A DNA stretch of 64,000 nt from Nocardia jinanensis (GTDB lineage: Bacteria; Actinomycetota; Actinomycetes; Mycobacteriales; Mycobacteriaceae), in NCBI RefSeq assembly GCF_014645735.1, contig NZ_BMMH01000001.1, positions 248,001 through 312,000 of the forward strand. Direction: 5' to 3'. A program made the position numbers and the translations under genes. Each line of letters starts with the position of its first letter. Position 1 is the first letter of the stretch. Positions 45,384 to 53,706 of this stretch are shown here, piece after piece. The notes under the pieces are model-generated. The model did no database searches. It worked only from the letters and a program-made list of their open reading frames with translations, and had not been told where the DNA came from.

Positions 45384-46366
45384 TGCTGCTCCAGATATTT
45401 GAATGCGGCGAGCACCTGCGCCGTGGTGTAGACGTCCTGAGTCGCCCGGAACGAGCTGTAACTCTCGGTCTCCGGGTACGGGTAGCGGCCACCGAACCAG
45501 GACCCGTCGCCGCGTCGCCGATCCAGCAGCCAGTCCACCGCGCGCCGCACCGGGGGGTCGCCGACTCCCATACCGGTCTGGGCGAGAGTCATCAGCGCGA
45601 GCGCGGTCTGCAGTTCGGGTACCGACGGCTCGCCGCGGAATCCGGGGACCTCGGAGAACCAGCTCCCGTCCGGCCGCTGCTGTTTCAGTACGAAATCCCG
45701 GGCCCGGGCCGCGGCGGCGAAGTTGCCGAATTGCACGAGGGCGGCGACCGCGGGGCGCATGAGGTAGTAGTGCGTGCAGTAGTAGTACCAGTTGATACCG
45801 AAATGGCCTTCGTCGACCTGTTTGCCGGCGAGAAATTCGAGGGCCTCGTCGAGACGGTCCGGATCGATCCCCGCGTCGTCCAGCGCGCACAGGGCAAACC
45901 CGGTTACCGAGGGCTCCAATTGAAATGCTCTGGGGATATGACTGTGCACTTCTTCCCACGGCCCGTCCGGCAGTTGTCTGCTGCGCAGGAATTCCGCTTT
46001 TCGCCGGGCCTTCTCCTCGTATCCGAGGAGCGCGAGCGCCGAGATGTATTCGCTGCTGGTCTCCGTGCAGTACTCGGCGGGGCCGATCTCCGCCGCGCCC
46101 CAGCTGAGCATACCGGTCGGCTTCTCGCGACCGGCCAGGAAGGCGAGAACCCCGTCAGTTACAGAGCCGTAACCAGCAGGTAAAACTTTCTGCCACAGCG
46201 CGATCGCCTTCAGCGCATTGACGGAGTCCCACTCCTGGAACACCAGTATCGAGGGGTCCTCGGCGATCGATCCATCCGGTTGCTGAGCCCTGCGGAAGTA
46301 CTCACAGGCCTCCGCCACCACTCGATCGACCGACAGCGCACGATTTTCGAGATGAGTGGAAAGCAT
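45380..46366 (-). CDS. QW-repeat alpha/alpha toroid protein (prenyltransferase/squalene cyclase-like), PKS-coupled
   Basis: A protein of about 328 residues built from some six QW-like repeats: RRAQQPDGS, RSRQLPDGPW, AGKQVDEGHF, LKQQRPDGSW, DRRRGDGSW and a weaker LAGREKPTG. These make an (alpha/alpha) barrel like prenyltransferase beta subunits and class II terpene cyclases. The class II cyclase acid DxDD is absent (closest is ALDD), and the Zn ligands of protein prenyltransferases are not evident. It may bind or shape the polyketide or act as an unusual cyclase. The start at 46366 lacks a good ribosome site. The stop overlaps the synthase ATG by 4 bases. Confidence 0.8.
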   Translation of the reverse strand: MLSTHLENRALSVDRVVAEACEYFRRAQQPDGSIAEDPSILVFQEWDSVNALKAIALWQKVLPAGYGSVTDGVLAFLAGREKPTGMLSWGAAEIGPAEYCTETSSEYISALALLGYEEKARRKAEFLRSRQLPDGPWEEVHSHIPRAFQLEPSVTGFALCALDDAGIDPDRLDEALEFLAGKQVDEGHFGINWYYYCTHYYLMRPAVAALVQFGNFAAAARARDFVLKQQRPDGSWFSEVPGFRGEPSVPELQTALALMTLAQTGMGVGDPPVRRAVDWLLDRRRGDGSWFGGRYPYPETESYSSFRATQDVYTTAQVLAAFKYLEQQ

Positions 46367-46718
46367 GTCGACTATCGCGGAGTGTTTTCCGGGAAATGAA
46401 GGTAGCCAGAAGTATTCCGATTGTTCACATTTCACTCCGCGTGCCACTGGGGACATTCTCACGGCGAACGAGACGCCGACACCGGCGAAGCTAACACAAC
46501 GCAACCTCGTTTGCGGTTCCCAACAACGGGAAGGGACTAACTTGCGCAAACGCGCGAAATCGGACACAGGACAGACCTTTTCCACGACCCGGGAACGTCC
46601 TTCGGACTTCGTTGCCATCCCCCTCTCGGTTTTCGAGCTACCGTTTGCGGCACTGCAATCGGTGCGGTACGTTCCCGCCTGCCGGAGGCGCTGTTCTGGT
46701 GGATTTGGAGTCACGCAA
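46367..46718. promoter_or_regulatory. divergent PKS-cluster promoter region with three CGTTTGCG octamers
   Basis: The 352-base gap between the minus-strand synthase operon and the plus-strand ligase/P450 operon is less GC-rich than its surroundings. CGTTTGCG occurs at 46508-46515 and 46642-46649, and reversed (CGCAAACG) at 46545-46552, the last overlapping TTGCGCAA. This is the likely control region for the whole cluster. No regulator gene lies inside the cluster. Frames run through the gap but without coding character. Confidence 0.65.
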
Positions 46719-48359
46719 ATGAACCGTGGAGATCGCACGCCGCTTCGCTGGGTCGATGTCACGACACTGGGCGATCTGCTGGATCGCCGGGCATACGAGC
46801 ATCCCGAACGCGCCGCCCTGGCCTTTCCCGATATCGAGGTGACCTACGCGCAACTGTCGTCCCGGGCCGACCTGCTCGCCCGCGGACTGCTCGCCGCCGG
46901 TGTGACGACCGGGGACGCGGTCGGGATCCTGCTGCCCAACTGCCCCGATTCCATTGCCGCGCTTTTCGCGGTGACCCGGATCGGCGCCCTTCCCGTTCCG
47001 ATCAACAGCCGGTTCAAAGAACACGAACTCGCCCAGGTGGTGAACCACTCCAGAATGCGACTGCTGTTCGTCCATTCCGAGACACCGGTTCCCGATACGG
47101 TACGGCAGCAGGCCGAACAGCTGCGCGAGGTGGTCGAGCTGGGCTCCGGCGAGCCACGGGAGGGTATCCGCGGCGAGAGCGATTTCCTCCGCGCCGCAAC
47201 GGAACTGGACCCCGGCGCGCTTCAGGAGCGAACCCGCTACATCCGCGTCCGCGATACCGCGGTCGTCATGTACACCTCGGGCACCTCCGCCAGCCCGAAG
47301 GGCGCCATGATCAGCCATGAGGCATTGATCCGCTTCGCGATCGGCGCCGCGCACACCCGGCTCGAACTCGACGAGAACGACCGCGTGTGGACACCGCTAC
47401 CCCTGTTCCATATCGGTGCCGTCGCCTTTGCGATCGCCAGTATCTACGCGGGCTGCACCTACTGTCATGTCGGCTTCTTCACCCCCGACGCCGCGCTGGA
47501 ACAGCTGGAGTCACAACGCGCCACCGTCGCACTGCCCGGTTTCGAGACGGTCTGGCTGCCGGTACTCAACCATCCCGATTTCGCCACCCGCGACCTGTCG
47601 GCATTACGCCTGGTGATGACCGTCGGCGTCCCCGAACGCGTCCGCGATATGGCGAACCGCCTGCCGCACGCGGTGCAGGTCTCCTGTTTCGGGATGACCG
47701 AGGCCTCGTCGTTCCTCTCATTGAGCGAGCAGACCGACACCCAGGAGCAGCGGACCACCACCGGGGGCAGGCCCCTACCCGGGATGGAGTGCCGCGTGGT
47801 CGATCCCGGGACCGGACTCGATCTGCCGCCCGGCGCGGAAGGCGAGCTCCTGTTCCGCGGGACCAATTGTTTCGACGGCTACCTGCACGATCCCGAACTG
47901 ACCGCTCGGTGTTTCGACGAACAGGGCTGGTTCCACACCGGCGATGTGGCGGTGATGGACGCCGAGGGCCGGGTCACCTTCGTGAGCCGCCTCAAGGACA
48001 TGCTGAAAGTGGGTGGGGAGAACGTCTCCGCGGTCGAGGTGGAGGATTTCCTGCTCCGCCACCCCGCGGTCCATATCGTGCAGGTGGTCGCAGCTCCCGA
48101 CGCCTACTACATCGAGGTTCCGGCCGCCTTCATCGAACTCGCGCCGGGCGCGGCCGTGACCGAACAGGAGATCATCGACTACTGCCTCGGCAGTATCGCG
48201 ACGTATCGGGCGCCCCGCTACGTCCGATTCATCGACGAATGGCCGATGTCGGGTACCAAGATCAAGAAATACGTACTGCGGGAACGTATCCGGGCCGAAC
48301 TGGAAGAGCGCGGAATCGACCGTGCCCCGAAACTACGCGCACCGCAGGAGACCCGATGA
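46719..48359 (+). CDS. class I adenylate-forming acyl-CoA ligase
   Basis: A 546-residue AMP-forming enzyme. The P-loop is YTSGTSASPKGAMISH, then GMTEASS, TGD and the hinge SRLKDMLKVGGENVSAVEVE, with the catalytic lysine in GTKIKKY near the end. The hinge sequence is of the CoA-ligase type rather than the FAAL type (which usually reads NGRN), so it should make an acyl-CoA, perhaps a starter for the synthase or a late acid activation. GGAG lies 8 bases before the ATG. It is divergent from the synthase and overlaps the P450 gene by 4 bases. Confidence 0.92.
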   Translation: MNRGDRTPLRWVDVTTLGDLLDRRAYEHPERAALAFPDIEVTYAQLSSRADLLARGLLAAGVTTGDAVGILLPNCPDSIAALFAVTRIGALPVPINSRFKEHELAQVVNHSRMRLLFVHSETPVPDTVRQQAEQLREVVELGSGEPREGIRGESDFLRAATELDPGALQERTRYIRVRDTAVVMYTSGTSASPKGAMISHEALIRFAIGAAHTRLELDENDRVWTPLPLFHIGAVAFAIASIYAGCTYCHVGFFTPDAALEQLESQRATVALPGFETVWLPVLNHPDFATRDLSALRLVMTVGVPERVRDMANRLPHAVQVSCFGMTEASSFLSLSEQTDTQEQRTTTGGRPLPGMECRVVDPGTGLDLPPGAEGELLFRGTNCFDGYLHDPELTARCFDEQGWFHTGDVAVMDAEGRVTFVSRLKDMLKVGGENVSAVEVEDFLLRHPAVHIVQVVAAPDAYYIEVPAAFIELAPGAAVTEQEIIDYCLGSIATYRAPRYVRFIDEWPMSGTKIKKYVLRERIRAELEERGIDRAPKLRAPQETR

Positions 48360-49630
48360 GCGGCGAATTACGCACCATCGCCCGGCTGTACCGGAACTCG
48401 CTGCGCCTGCACACCTCCACTGTGCTGGGCGATCCGGTCGCCTCTGTGCTGAACCTGCCCCGCGGCGCCGAGGGCCATACCCACTACGAGCGGATCCGGT
48501 CCCGCGGCGAACTCGTCCGAGGGCGCAGCGGATTGTGCATGTCGGCCTCGCACGCCGTCTGCAACGAGGTGCTGCGCGACAACCGGTTCAAGGTCGCCCC
48601 CACCTCGGCGGTCCGGCTGAAACTGCGCCCGCTGCCGGGGCAGCGGACCGATTTCCTGGTGCACCCGCTCGACGACTCCCTGGCCTCGGCGAACCCACCG
48701 GAGCACACCGCACTGCGCAAACTCGTCGCCCCGCTCTTCGGCGCCGCGCAGATGCGGGCGCGCCGCGAATTCGTCGAAGAACTGGTCGAGCGGCAGTTGG
48801 ACGCTCTCGACGGCGGCGAACCGGTCGATCTCATCGATGCCTTCGCACTGCGGATCCCGAGTCTGGTCATCGCCGAACTACTCGGTCTCCCGGCCGCCGA
48901 TCACGATCATTTCGCACGCTGGGGAATCGAATTCGGCGCCACGGTGGACGGGGCGCGCGGAGCGCGCGAACGCCGCCGCACCCAGGTGCTGCTGGCCGAA
49001 CTCACCGACTATTTCGCGGCGGCGGTCGCAGCGCGGCGCGCTGAGCCCGGCCCCGATCTGATCACCGCCCTCACCGCCGCGGTCGACGAGGGCGCCATGA
49101 CCGAGGCCGGTCTGGTATCCACCTGCCAGGCACTGCTCATCGGTGGTTTCGTCACCACCGCCAATATCATCGGCAATGCGGTGATCGCGCTCTCGGAGAA
49201 CTCCGATCAGCACGAGATGTTCGCCGCCGACCCCGGCCTGGCCGGTGCCGTGGTGGAGGAGACCCTGCGGTGGGAAGCTCCCGCCCAGTACAGCGTCCGG
49301 GTGGTGGGCGAACCACTCGAACTGGCCGGTCGGCAGCTGACCAGGGGTACCCCTGTGGTCGCCCTGCTGGCCGCCGCCAACCGCGATCCGGAGGTGTTCA
49401 CCGAACCCGGCCGTTTCGATATCACCCGGCCGAACGCACGTGAGCATCTATCGTTCGCGGCCGGTGTCCACTACTGCCTGGGGGCGGGTCTGGCCCGGAT
49501 GGAGGGGGAGATCGCGTTGCGCGGCCTCTACCGCCGTTTTCCCCGGGTGCGCGCGGTGGGCAGACCCGAGTACTGCCCGTCGCGGGTCATCCGTGGGCCC
49601 CGGCACTTGCTGGTTCGCACGGACGATTGA
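48356..49630 (+). CDS. cytochrome P450
   Basis: A soluble bacterial P450 of 424 residues. The K-helix ExxR is E302-T-L-R305. The heme loop is FAAGVHYCLG with ligand Cys374. The I-helix oxygen-activation segment is GGFVTT in place of the more usual AGxET/DT, so the acidic residue is missing, as in some biosynthetic P450s. Redox partners are not encoded nearby; the flavin reductase-like gene at 50828 is an unlikely one. Coupled to the ligase by an ATGA overlap, it probably hydroxylates or otherwise oxidises the polyketide. Confidence 0.95.
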   Translation: MSGELRTIARLYRNSLRLHTSTVLGDPVASVLNLPRGAEGHTHYERIRSRGELVRGRSGLCMSASHAVCNEVLRDNRFKVAPTSAVRLKLRPLPGQRTDFLVHPLDDSLASANPPEHTALRKLVAPLFGAAQMRARREFVEELVERQLDALDGGEPVDLIDAFALRIPSLVIAELLGLPAADHDHFARWGIEFGATVDGARGARERRRTQVLLAELTDYFAAAVAARRAEPGPDLITALTAAVDEGAMTEAGLVSTCQALLIGGFVTTANIIGNAVIALSENSDQHEMFAADPGLAGAVVEETLRWEAPAQYSVRVVGEPLELAGRQLTRGTPVVALLAAANRDPEVFTEPGRFDITRPNAREHLSFAAGVHYCLGAGLARMEGEIALRGLYRRFPRVRAVGRPEYCPSRVIRGPRHLLVRTDD

Positions 49631-49648
49631 ACCCCCACTCTGCACCCC

Positions 49649-49670
49649 GCCGGCGGGGACTTCCGCCGGC
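49649..49670 (+). terminator. terminator after the P450 gene
   Basis: An 8-base stem GCCGGCGG / CCGCCGGC with a 6-base loop, followed by TCTTCCGTTT, begins 18 bases after the P450 stop. It marks the right edge of the cluster's plus-strand operon. Confidence 0.75.
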
Positions 49671-49725
49671 TCTTCCGTTTCGATCCCGGCCCGCCTCCCG
49701 CGACCGGCGCTCCACGAGGTGAACG

Positions 49726-50811
49726 ATGTCCGACCCGTCCCTGTCCGAGACCCCCCGCCGCCGGAGGACCACCGCGCGGAGAGCGGTGTTGCTGTCGGCG
49801 ACGCTGCTCGCGGTGGTCACCGCGGGCGGCGCACCCGCCGCCGCGGAATACGACAAACCCGGTTCGTGCCGGGAGGTTTCGATTCCGGTGGCGGTCACCG
49901 AAGGCGGGCCGGCCGACAACACTGTCGCCGCGACCTTGTGCACCCCGCGCACGTGGGCGGACGGCCCGCGGCAGGCCGACGTCCTGGTCGCGGGCGCGAC
50001 CTACAACCGTGAGTACTGGGACTCCTCGTTCGACCCGGAAACCTATTCCTATGTCGACGACACGCTGGCCGCCGGGCGCGCGAGTTTCAATTTCGACCGC
50101 CTCGGCACCGGCGCCGGTACCCGCCCACCCAGCGGCGAGCTGACCGTGTCCAGCGACGCGTTCGTCCTGCACCAGCTGATCGGCTGGGTACACGACCAGG
50201 GGTACACCGAGGTCAATGCCATCGGCCATTCGCTCGGCTCGGCGACTCTCACCCACGAGGCGTCCCGCTGGCACGATCTGGAGCGGGTGATCCTCACCGG
50301 TGTGATCCATCTCCCCGGAGTCGGTCTGAATTCCAGCAGTTTCTTCACCAGCCTCTACCCGGCCCCGCTCGACCCGATCGCGCAGGGACATCGGCGTGAT
50401 TCGGGCTACCTGACCACCCTGCCCGGCCGCCGGGGCGCGGCTTTCTACAATCCACGCACGGCCGACCCCGCGGTGATCGCGCACGATGAACGTACGAAGG
50501 ATGTGACCACGGTCGGTGAGGTCGCCGAATCGATGACCACGCTGCTGAGCCCCGCGCCGGTGAACGTGAGCCGTGCCATCACCGCCCGGGTTCTGGTGGT
50601 GATGGGCGCCGAGGACGATATCTTCTGCAACTTCACGGTCAGCTGCCGCGACGCCGGAGCGATCGCCGCCAACGAGGCGCCCTACTACAGCGGCGCCGCC
50701 GATTTCGACGCGCTGATCGCACCCGGGGTCGCCCACAACCTCACCCTGCACCCCAGCGCACCACAGACCTTCGCGGCGATGAACCACTGGATCACCACCG
50801 GCGAGGTCTGA
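49726..50811 (+). CDS. secreted alpha/beta hydrolase
   Basis: A 361-residue exported hydrolase. The N-terminus has Arg-rich RRRRTTARRA, a hydrophobic stretch and an AAA cleavage site near residue 40. The nucleophile is Ser169 in GHSLGS, the acid is in GAEDDIF, and the base is in GVAHNLTLH. Three cysteine pairs could form disulfides outside the cell. Similar Nocardia and Rhodococcus proteins are extracellular esterases or lipases of unknown substrate. GAGG is 7 bases before the ATG. Its link to the preceding biosynthetic cluster is uncertain because a terminator separates them. Confidence 0.88.
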   Translation: MSDPSLSETPRRRRTTARRAVLLSATLLAVVTAGGAPAAAEYDKPGSCREVSIPVAVTEGGPADNTVAATLCTPRTWADGPRQADVLVAGATYNREYWDSSFDPETYSYVDDTLAAGRASFNFDRLGTGAGTRPPSGELTVSSDAFVLHQLIGWVHDQGYTEVNAIGHSLGSATLTHEASRWHDLERVILTGVIHLPGVGLNSSSFFTSLYPAPLDPIAQGHRRDSGYLTTLPGRRGAAFYNPRTADPAVIAHDERTKDVTTVGEVAESMTTLLSPAPVNVSRAITARVLVVMGAEDDIFCNFTVSCRDAGAIAANEAPYYSGAADFDALIAPGVAHNLTLHPSAPQTFAAMNHWITTGEV

Positions 50812-50827
50812 CCCACCGGCCGCGGTG

Positions 50828-51334
50828 TCAGGCCGGGTGGCCGGGCCGCATCGCGGCGACATGATGGAAACGCAGCACGGCCGGGGCATCCGCGGGTGCC
50901 TCGCCGTCCTCGGGCGCAAGCACGAAGCCGACATGATCACCGAAGTCGTATCGGGTGAGAATCCGGCCGCAGAACCAGGCCACGGCATCGAGGAGCACCG
51001 GCACCCCGTGCGGACCGGGCCGCCAGCGGCACCGATCGAACTTGTCCGTCCGGTCGCCGGTTTCGGCCCCGAACAGCGCCGCGAGGCCGGTATCGTCCGC
51101 GCCCACCAGGTGCACGGCCGCGAACTCCGCGTGCGGTGCGACCCGATAGGTGTGGTTCGCCTTCGACAGACACACCAGGAAGCGGGCGGGATCGATCCCG
51201 ACCTGGGAGGCGAACCCGACCAGGCAGCCGGACCGCTCCCCACCCGCGGAGACGGTGACCAGGTAGACCGGTGCGTCGGCGGCGGCTACCAGGTCGTCGA
51301 AGGCGTGGGAGTCGGATTCCGAGTTCGCCGGCAT
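50828..51334 (-). CDS. flavin reductase-like domain protein
   Basis: A 168-residue split-barrel FMN-binding protein. PVYLVTVSAGGERSGCLVGFASQVGIDP is the typical opening, and DKFDRCRW and GDHVGFVLAPE complete the fold. Such proteins supply reduced flavin to two-component monooxygenases or bind FMN for other purposes. Luciferase-like monooxygenases are present further right (61095, 62467) but are not in the same operon. Start at the ATG 51334. It is followed upstream on the same strand by an SDR gene. Confidence 0.9.
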   Translation of the reverse strand: MPANSESDSHAFDDLVAAADAPVYLVTVSAGGERSGCLVGFASQVGIDPARFLVCLSKANHTYRVAPHAEFAAVHLVGADDTGLAALFGAETGDRTDKFDRCRWRPGPHGVPVLLDAVAWFCGRILTRYDFGDHVGFVLAPEDGEAPADAPAVLRFHHVAAMRPGHPA

Positions 51335-51391
51335 GCGCCGTGTATATCAGGCCGTCCCGCCCGGGCGGCCGCGACGCCCGGCCGTATCCGT

Positions 51392-52198
51392 CTAGTAGAA
51401 GACCGGGCCCGGCACGCCGCCGCCCACCGCGACCGCGTCGCCGGTGATGGCGATACTGCGTGGTGACGCCAGGAAGGTCACTACATCGGCGACCTCACGG
51501 GCATCGATGATCCGCCCCACGGAATTGCGGGCCAGCTCGCTCTCCAGTTCGGCGACCGGTGTGCCGGACTCCGCGGACCGGTCCGCCAGCCGCTGAGTGA
51601 GCCGTTCGGTCCTGGTCAGTCCGGGATGCACGACCGTCACGTTGACGCCCTGGGGGCCGAGTTCGTCGGCGAGGTTCTTGGTCAGGGCGGAAACGCTGAT
51701 ATTGCGTATGGTCTGCGCGATGGAGTTGGCCTGCCGCGCTCCGAGTCCGCTGATGTTGATGATCCGGCCCCACCGCTGCGCGACGAAATGCGGCGCGACC
51801 GCTCGCGCGGTGCGCAGATAGCCGAGAACCTTGATCTCGACCTCACGGCGCACGATCTCGTCGGTAGTGGCGGCGAGATCCGCCGGTGCCCCCGCGCTCC
51901 ACGGCGTCGCCGCGGCATTGACCAGGATATCCACCCCGCCGAGCTCGGCGACCGTGCGCGCGACGAGTTCCCGGACCTGCTCGTCGTCGCCGGTATCGGT
52001 GGGTACGGCGAGTACGCGCCGACCGGTCTCGTCGGCCAGGGCGCGGGCAGCGGCCGCGAGCGGCTCGGCCGAGCGGGCCGCGAGCACCACATCCGCACCC
52101 TCACTCGCCAGCCCGCGCGCGACGGCCAGTCCGATCCCTTTGCTGCCGCCGGTGACGATCGCCCGTTTTCCGTTCAGTTCCAGATCCACCCCGAGCAC
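51392..52198 (-). CDS. SDR-fold protein lacking the YxxxK active-site pair
   Basis: A 268-residue short-chain dehydrogenase fold. The cofactor loop TGGSKGIG (residues 17-24), NAAA and the strand IINISG are clear, and VHPGLTRTE follows. Where YxxxK should stand, the sequence is QTIRN before ISVSALTKNLADELG, so both Tyr and Lys are replaced. A related SDR subgroup shares this RN feature. It may bind nucleotide without normal reduction or use another mechanism. It lies 57 bases upstream of the flavin reductase gene on the same strand, possibly one operon. Confidence 0.85.
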   Translation of the reverse strand: MLGVDLELNGKRAIVTGGSKGIGLAVARGLASEGADVVLAARSAEPLAAAARALADETGRRVLAVPTDTGDDEQVRELVARTVAELGGVDILVNAAATPWSAGAPADLAATTDEIVRREVEIKVLGYLRTARAVAPHFVAQRWGRIINISGLGARQANSIAQTIRNISVSALTKNLADELGPQGVNVTVVHPGLTRTERLTQRLADRSAESGTPVAELESELARNSVGRIIDAREVADVVTFLASPRSIAITGDAVAVGGGVPGPVFY

Positions 52199-52376
52199 GT
52201 TAACCGCCGGCGCCGCGCCGGTCGCGGATCCCGCTCGGGCTGAGTCGAACCCCGGTCGACCCGGTGGCGCGCCGCGCGTCGTTGTGGTGTTCGCCGACCG
52301 TGGTTCCTGCTCGAGATCCTCGATACCGGCTCGGCCGTGCTCCTGTACCCGGTGAAGCGGGTCCGGCCGCCGCGGA

Positions 52377-53252
52377 TCAGGCGGCCGTGGTGATCGAACC
52401 GGCGTCCTCGGGTTCGGCCAGCGCTTGTTCGCGCAGTGTTCGCAGCGTTTTGGCGAGGATCCGCGATACCTGCATCTGCGAGATATCGAGTCGTTCGGCG
52501 ATCTGGACCTGGGTCATATTCGCGAAATACCGCCACACCAGGATCTGCCGTTCCCGCTGCGGCAGTTGCGCGATCAACGGGCGCAGCGTCATGGCGTCCT
52601 CGAGCAACCGGTAGCAGGGATCCTCTCCGCCGAGCCGGGCCAGCACCGCCGGCGGCGACGTGTCGTCGTCCTGGTCGTCGCCGGTGGCGTCCAGCGAATT
52701 ACTGGTATGCGCGTTGCCGGCGATGAGCGCGCGGGTGACATCGGTGAGATCGGCATCGAGTTCGGCCGCGATCTCCCGGGCGGTGGGCATTCGGCCGAGC
52801 CGCTGGTAGAGGGTTTCGGTGGCCGGGCCGATCCGCAGATGCAGTTCCTTCGTCCCACGCGGCACCCGCACCGCCCAGGTGTGATCGCGGAAGTGGCGGC
52901 GCACCTCGCCCATGATGGTCGGGATGGCGAAAGACAGGAACGAACTGCCCCGCGCCTCGTCGAAGCGGTCCACCGCCTGCACCAGGCCGAGGCGGGAGAT
53001 CTGGAGCAGGTCGTCGAACGCTTCGCCGCGACCGGCGAAACGCCGCGCGATATGTTCGGCCAGCGGTAGGCAGCGGCGCACGATCTGCTCGCGCACGGCC
53101 CGGCGGCGCGGATCCTCGGGCGCCAGCGCCGCGAGTTCGGCGAACAGCGGTTCGATATTGTCGTAGCTGTCACCGTCTCCCGGCATATGGCCGGTGCTCG
53201 CCGCACGGTCTTCCGGGCGATGGTCGGTAATGGCTTCGGTCGTTTCGTTCAC
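52377..53252 (-). CDS. SigF/SigB-type alternative sigma factor
   Basis: A group 3 sigma-70 factor of 291 residues. Region 2 (CLPLAEHIARRFAGRGEAFDDLLQ, then GLVQAVDRFD and SFAIPTIMGEVRRHFRDHTW), region 3 (LHLRIGPATETLYQRLGRMPTAREIA) and region 4 (LPQRERQILVWRYFANMTQVQIAERLDISQMQVSRI) are all complete. The GTG at 53252 has GAGGAG a few bases upstream, better than a TTG at 53276. No anti-sigma or anti-anti-sigma gene is adjacent, unlike the usX-sigF arrangement of mycobacteria. It probably drives stress genes, including itself. Confidence 0.93.
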   Translation of the reverse strand: MNETTEAITDHRPEDRAASTGHMPGDGDSYDNIEPLFAELAALAPEDPRRRAVREQIVRRCLPLAEHIARRFAGRGEAFDDLLQISRLGLVQAVDRFDEARGSSFLSFAIPTIMGEVRRHFRDHTWAVRVPRGTKELHLRIGPATETLYQRLGRMPTAREIAAELDADLTDVTRALIAGNAHTSNSLDATGDDQDDDTSPPAVLARLGGEDPCYRLLEDAMTLRPLIAQLPQRERQILVWRYFANMTQVQIAERLDISQMQVSRILAKTLRTLREQALAEPEDAGSITTAA

Positions 53253-53295
53253 CAGAGGCTCCTCGGGTTTTCCCAATCGTCTCGTTGGACGAGGG

Positions 53296-53322
53296 ATACC
53301 CGCATCGCACGGTGATCGAAAC
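53296..53322 (-). promoter_or_regulatory. SigF-type promoter before the sigma gene
   Basis: Reading toward the sigma factor gene there is GTTT (53322-53319), a 17-base spacer and GGGTAT (53301-53296). This matches the GTTT-N15-17-GGGTA pattern known for mycobacterial SigF and suggests autoregulation. The plus-strand side of the gap serves the small gene at 53500. Confidence 0.7.
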
Positions 53323-53499
53323 GTAATCTGAAAAACCCGCGAGTGCGAATCCCGCGGCGGGTGCCGCGAGATGGTCGGCCCGGCGGATGAGCCCGTCGTG
53401 TTTCGGACGCGCGAAAACGGTCATGCGGCCCGTGACGGGCGCCGCAACCGGCGGACAGTCGCGCGGCGCGCCCGCCCCACGAAAGGGAACGGAGGATCG

Positions 53500-53655
53500 A
53501 TGACCATTCAGGACACCATCGCCCAACTTCACCAGGACATCACCACCGCCGAAGATTCGGGCAACGAGGCGGCGGCGGCGAAACTTCGCCGGGAACTCGA
53601 GACGGCGCTGCGCGCGGCCGAGGATCCGGACACCGGACAGCAAGGCGCGCAATAG
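53500..53655 (+). CDS. small hydrophilic helical protein
   Basis: A 51-residue protein: helix-forming throughout (DTIAQLHQDITTAEDSG, then EAAAAKLRRELETALRAAED), probably a short coiled coil. GGAGG lies 6 bases before the ATG and codon composition is consistent with a real gene. It is divergent from the sigma factor and ends before a strong terminator. Function unknown; a stress-related role controlled by the neighbouring sigma factor is a guess. Confidence 0.75.
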   Translation: MTIQDTIAQLHQDITTAEDSGNEAAAAKLRRELETALRAAEDPDTGQQGAQ

Positions 53656-53669
53656 CGCTCAGGACCGTA

Positions 53670-53700
53670 GACGGGGGCGCCCTGCGCGGGCGCCCCCGTC
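53670..53700. terminator. bidirectional terminator
   Basis: A perfect 13-base stem GACGGGGGCGCCC / GGGCGCCCCCGTC with a 5-base loop lies between two convergent small genes. Confidence 0.88.
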
Positions 53701-53706
53701 GGGTGG

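Noticed and set aside
45384..45959. Upstream extension of the PKS frame
   Set aside because: The frame stays open but overlaps the toroid gene completely. The ATG at 45383 fits the KS start and the 4-base coupling.
45380..46366. Calling the toroid protein a terpene cyclase
   Set aside because: No DxDD acid is present; only the QW-repeat fold is supported.
46367..46762. Upstream extension of the toroid frame
   Set aside because: It crosses into the ligase's start region and has no repeat character.
46719..48359. Fatty acyl-AMP ligase (FAAL) identity
   Set aside because: The hinge KVGGENVSAVEVE is that of CoA ligases.
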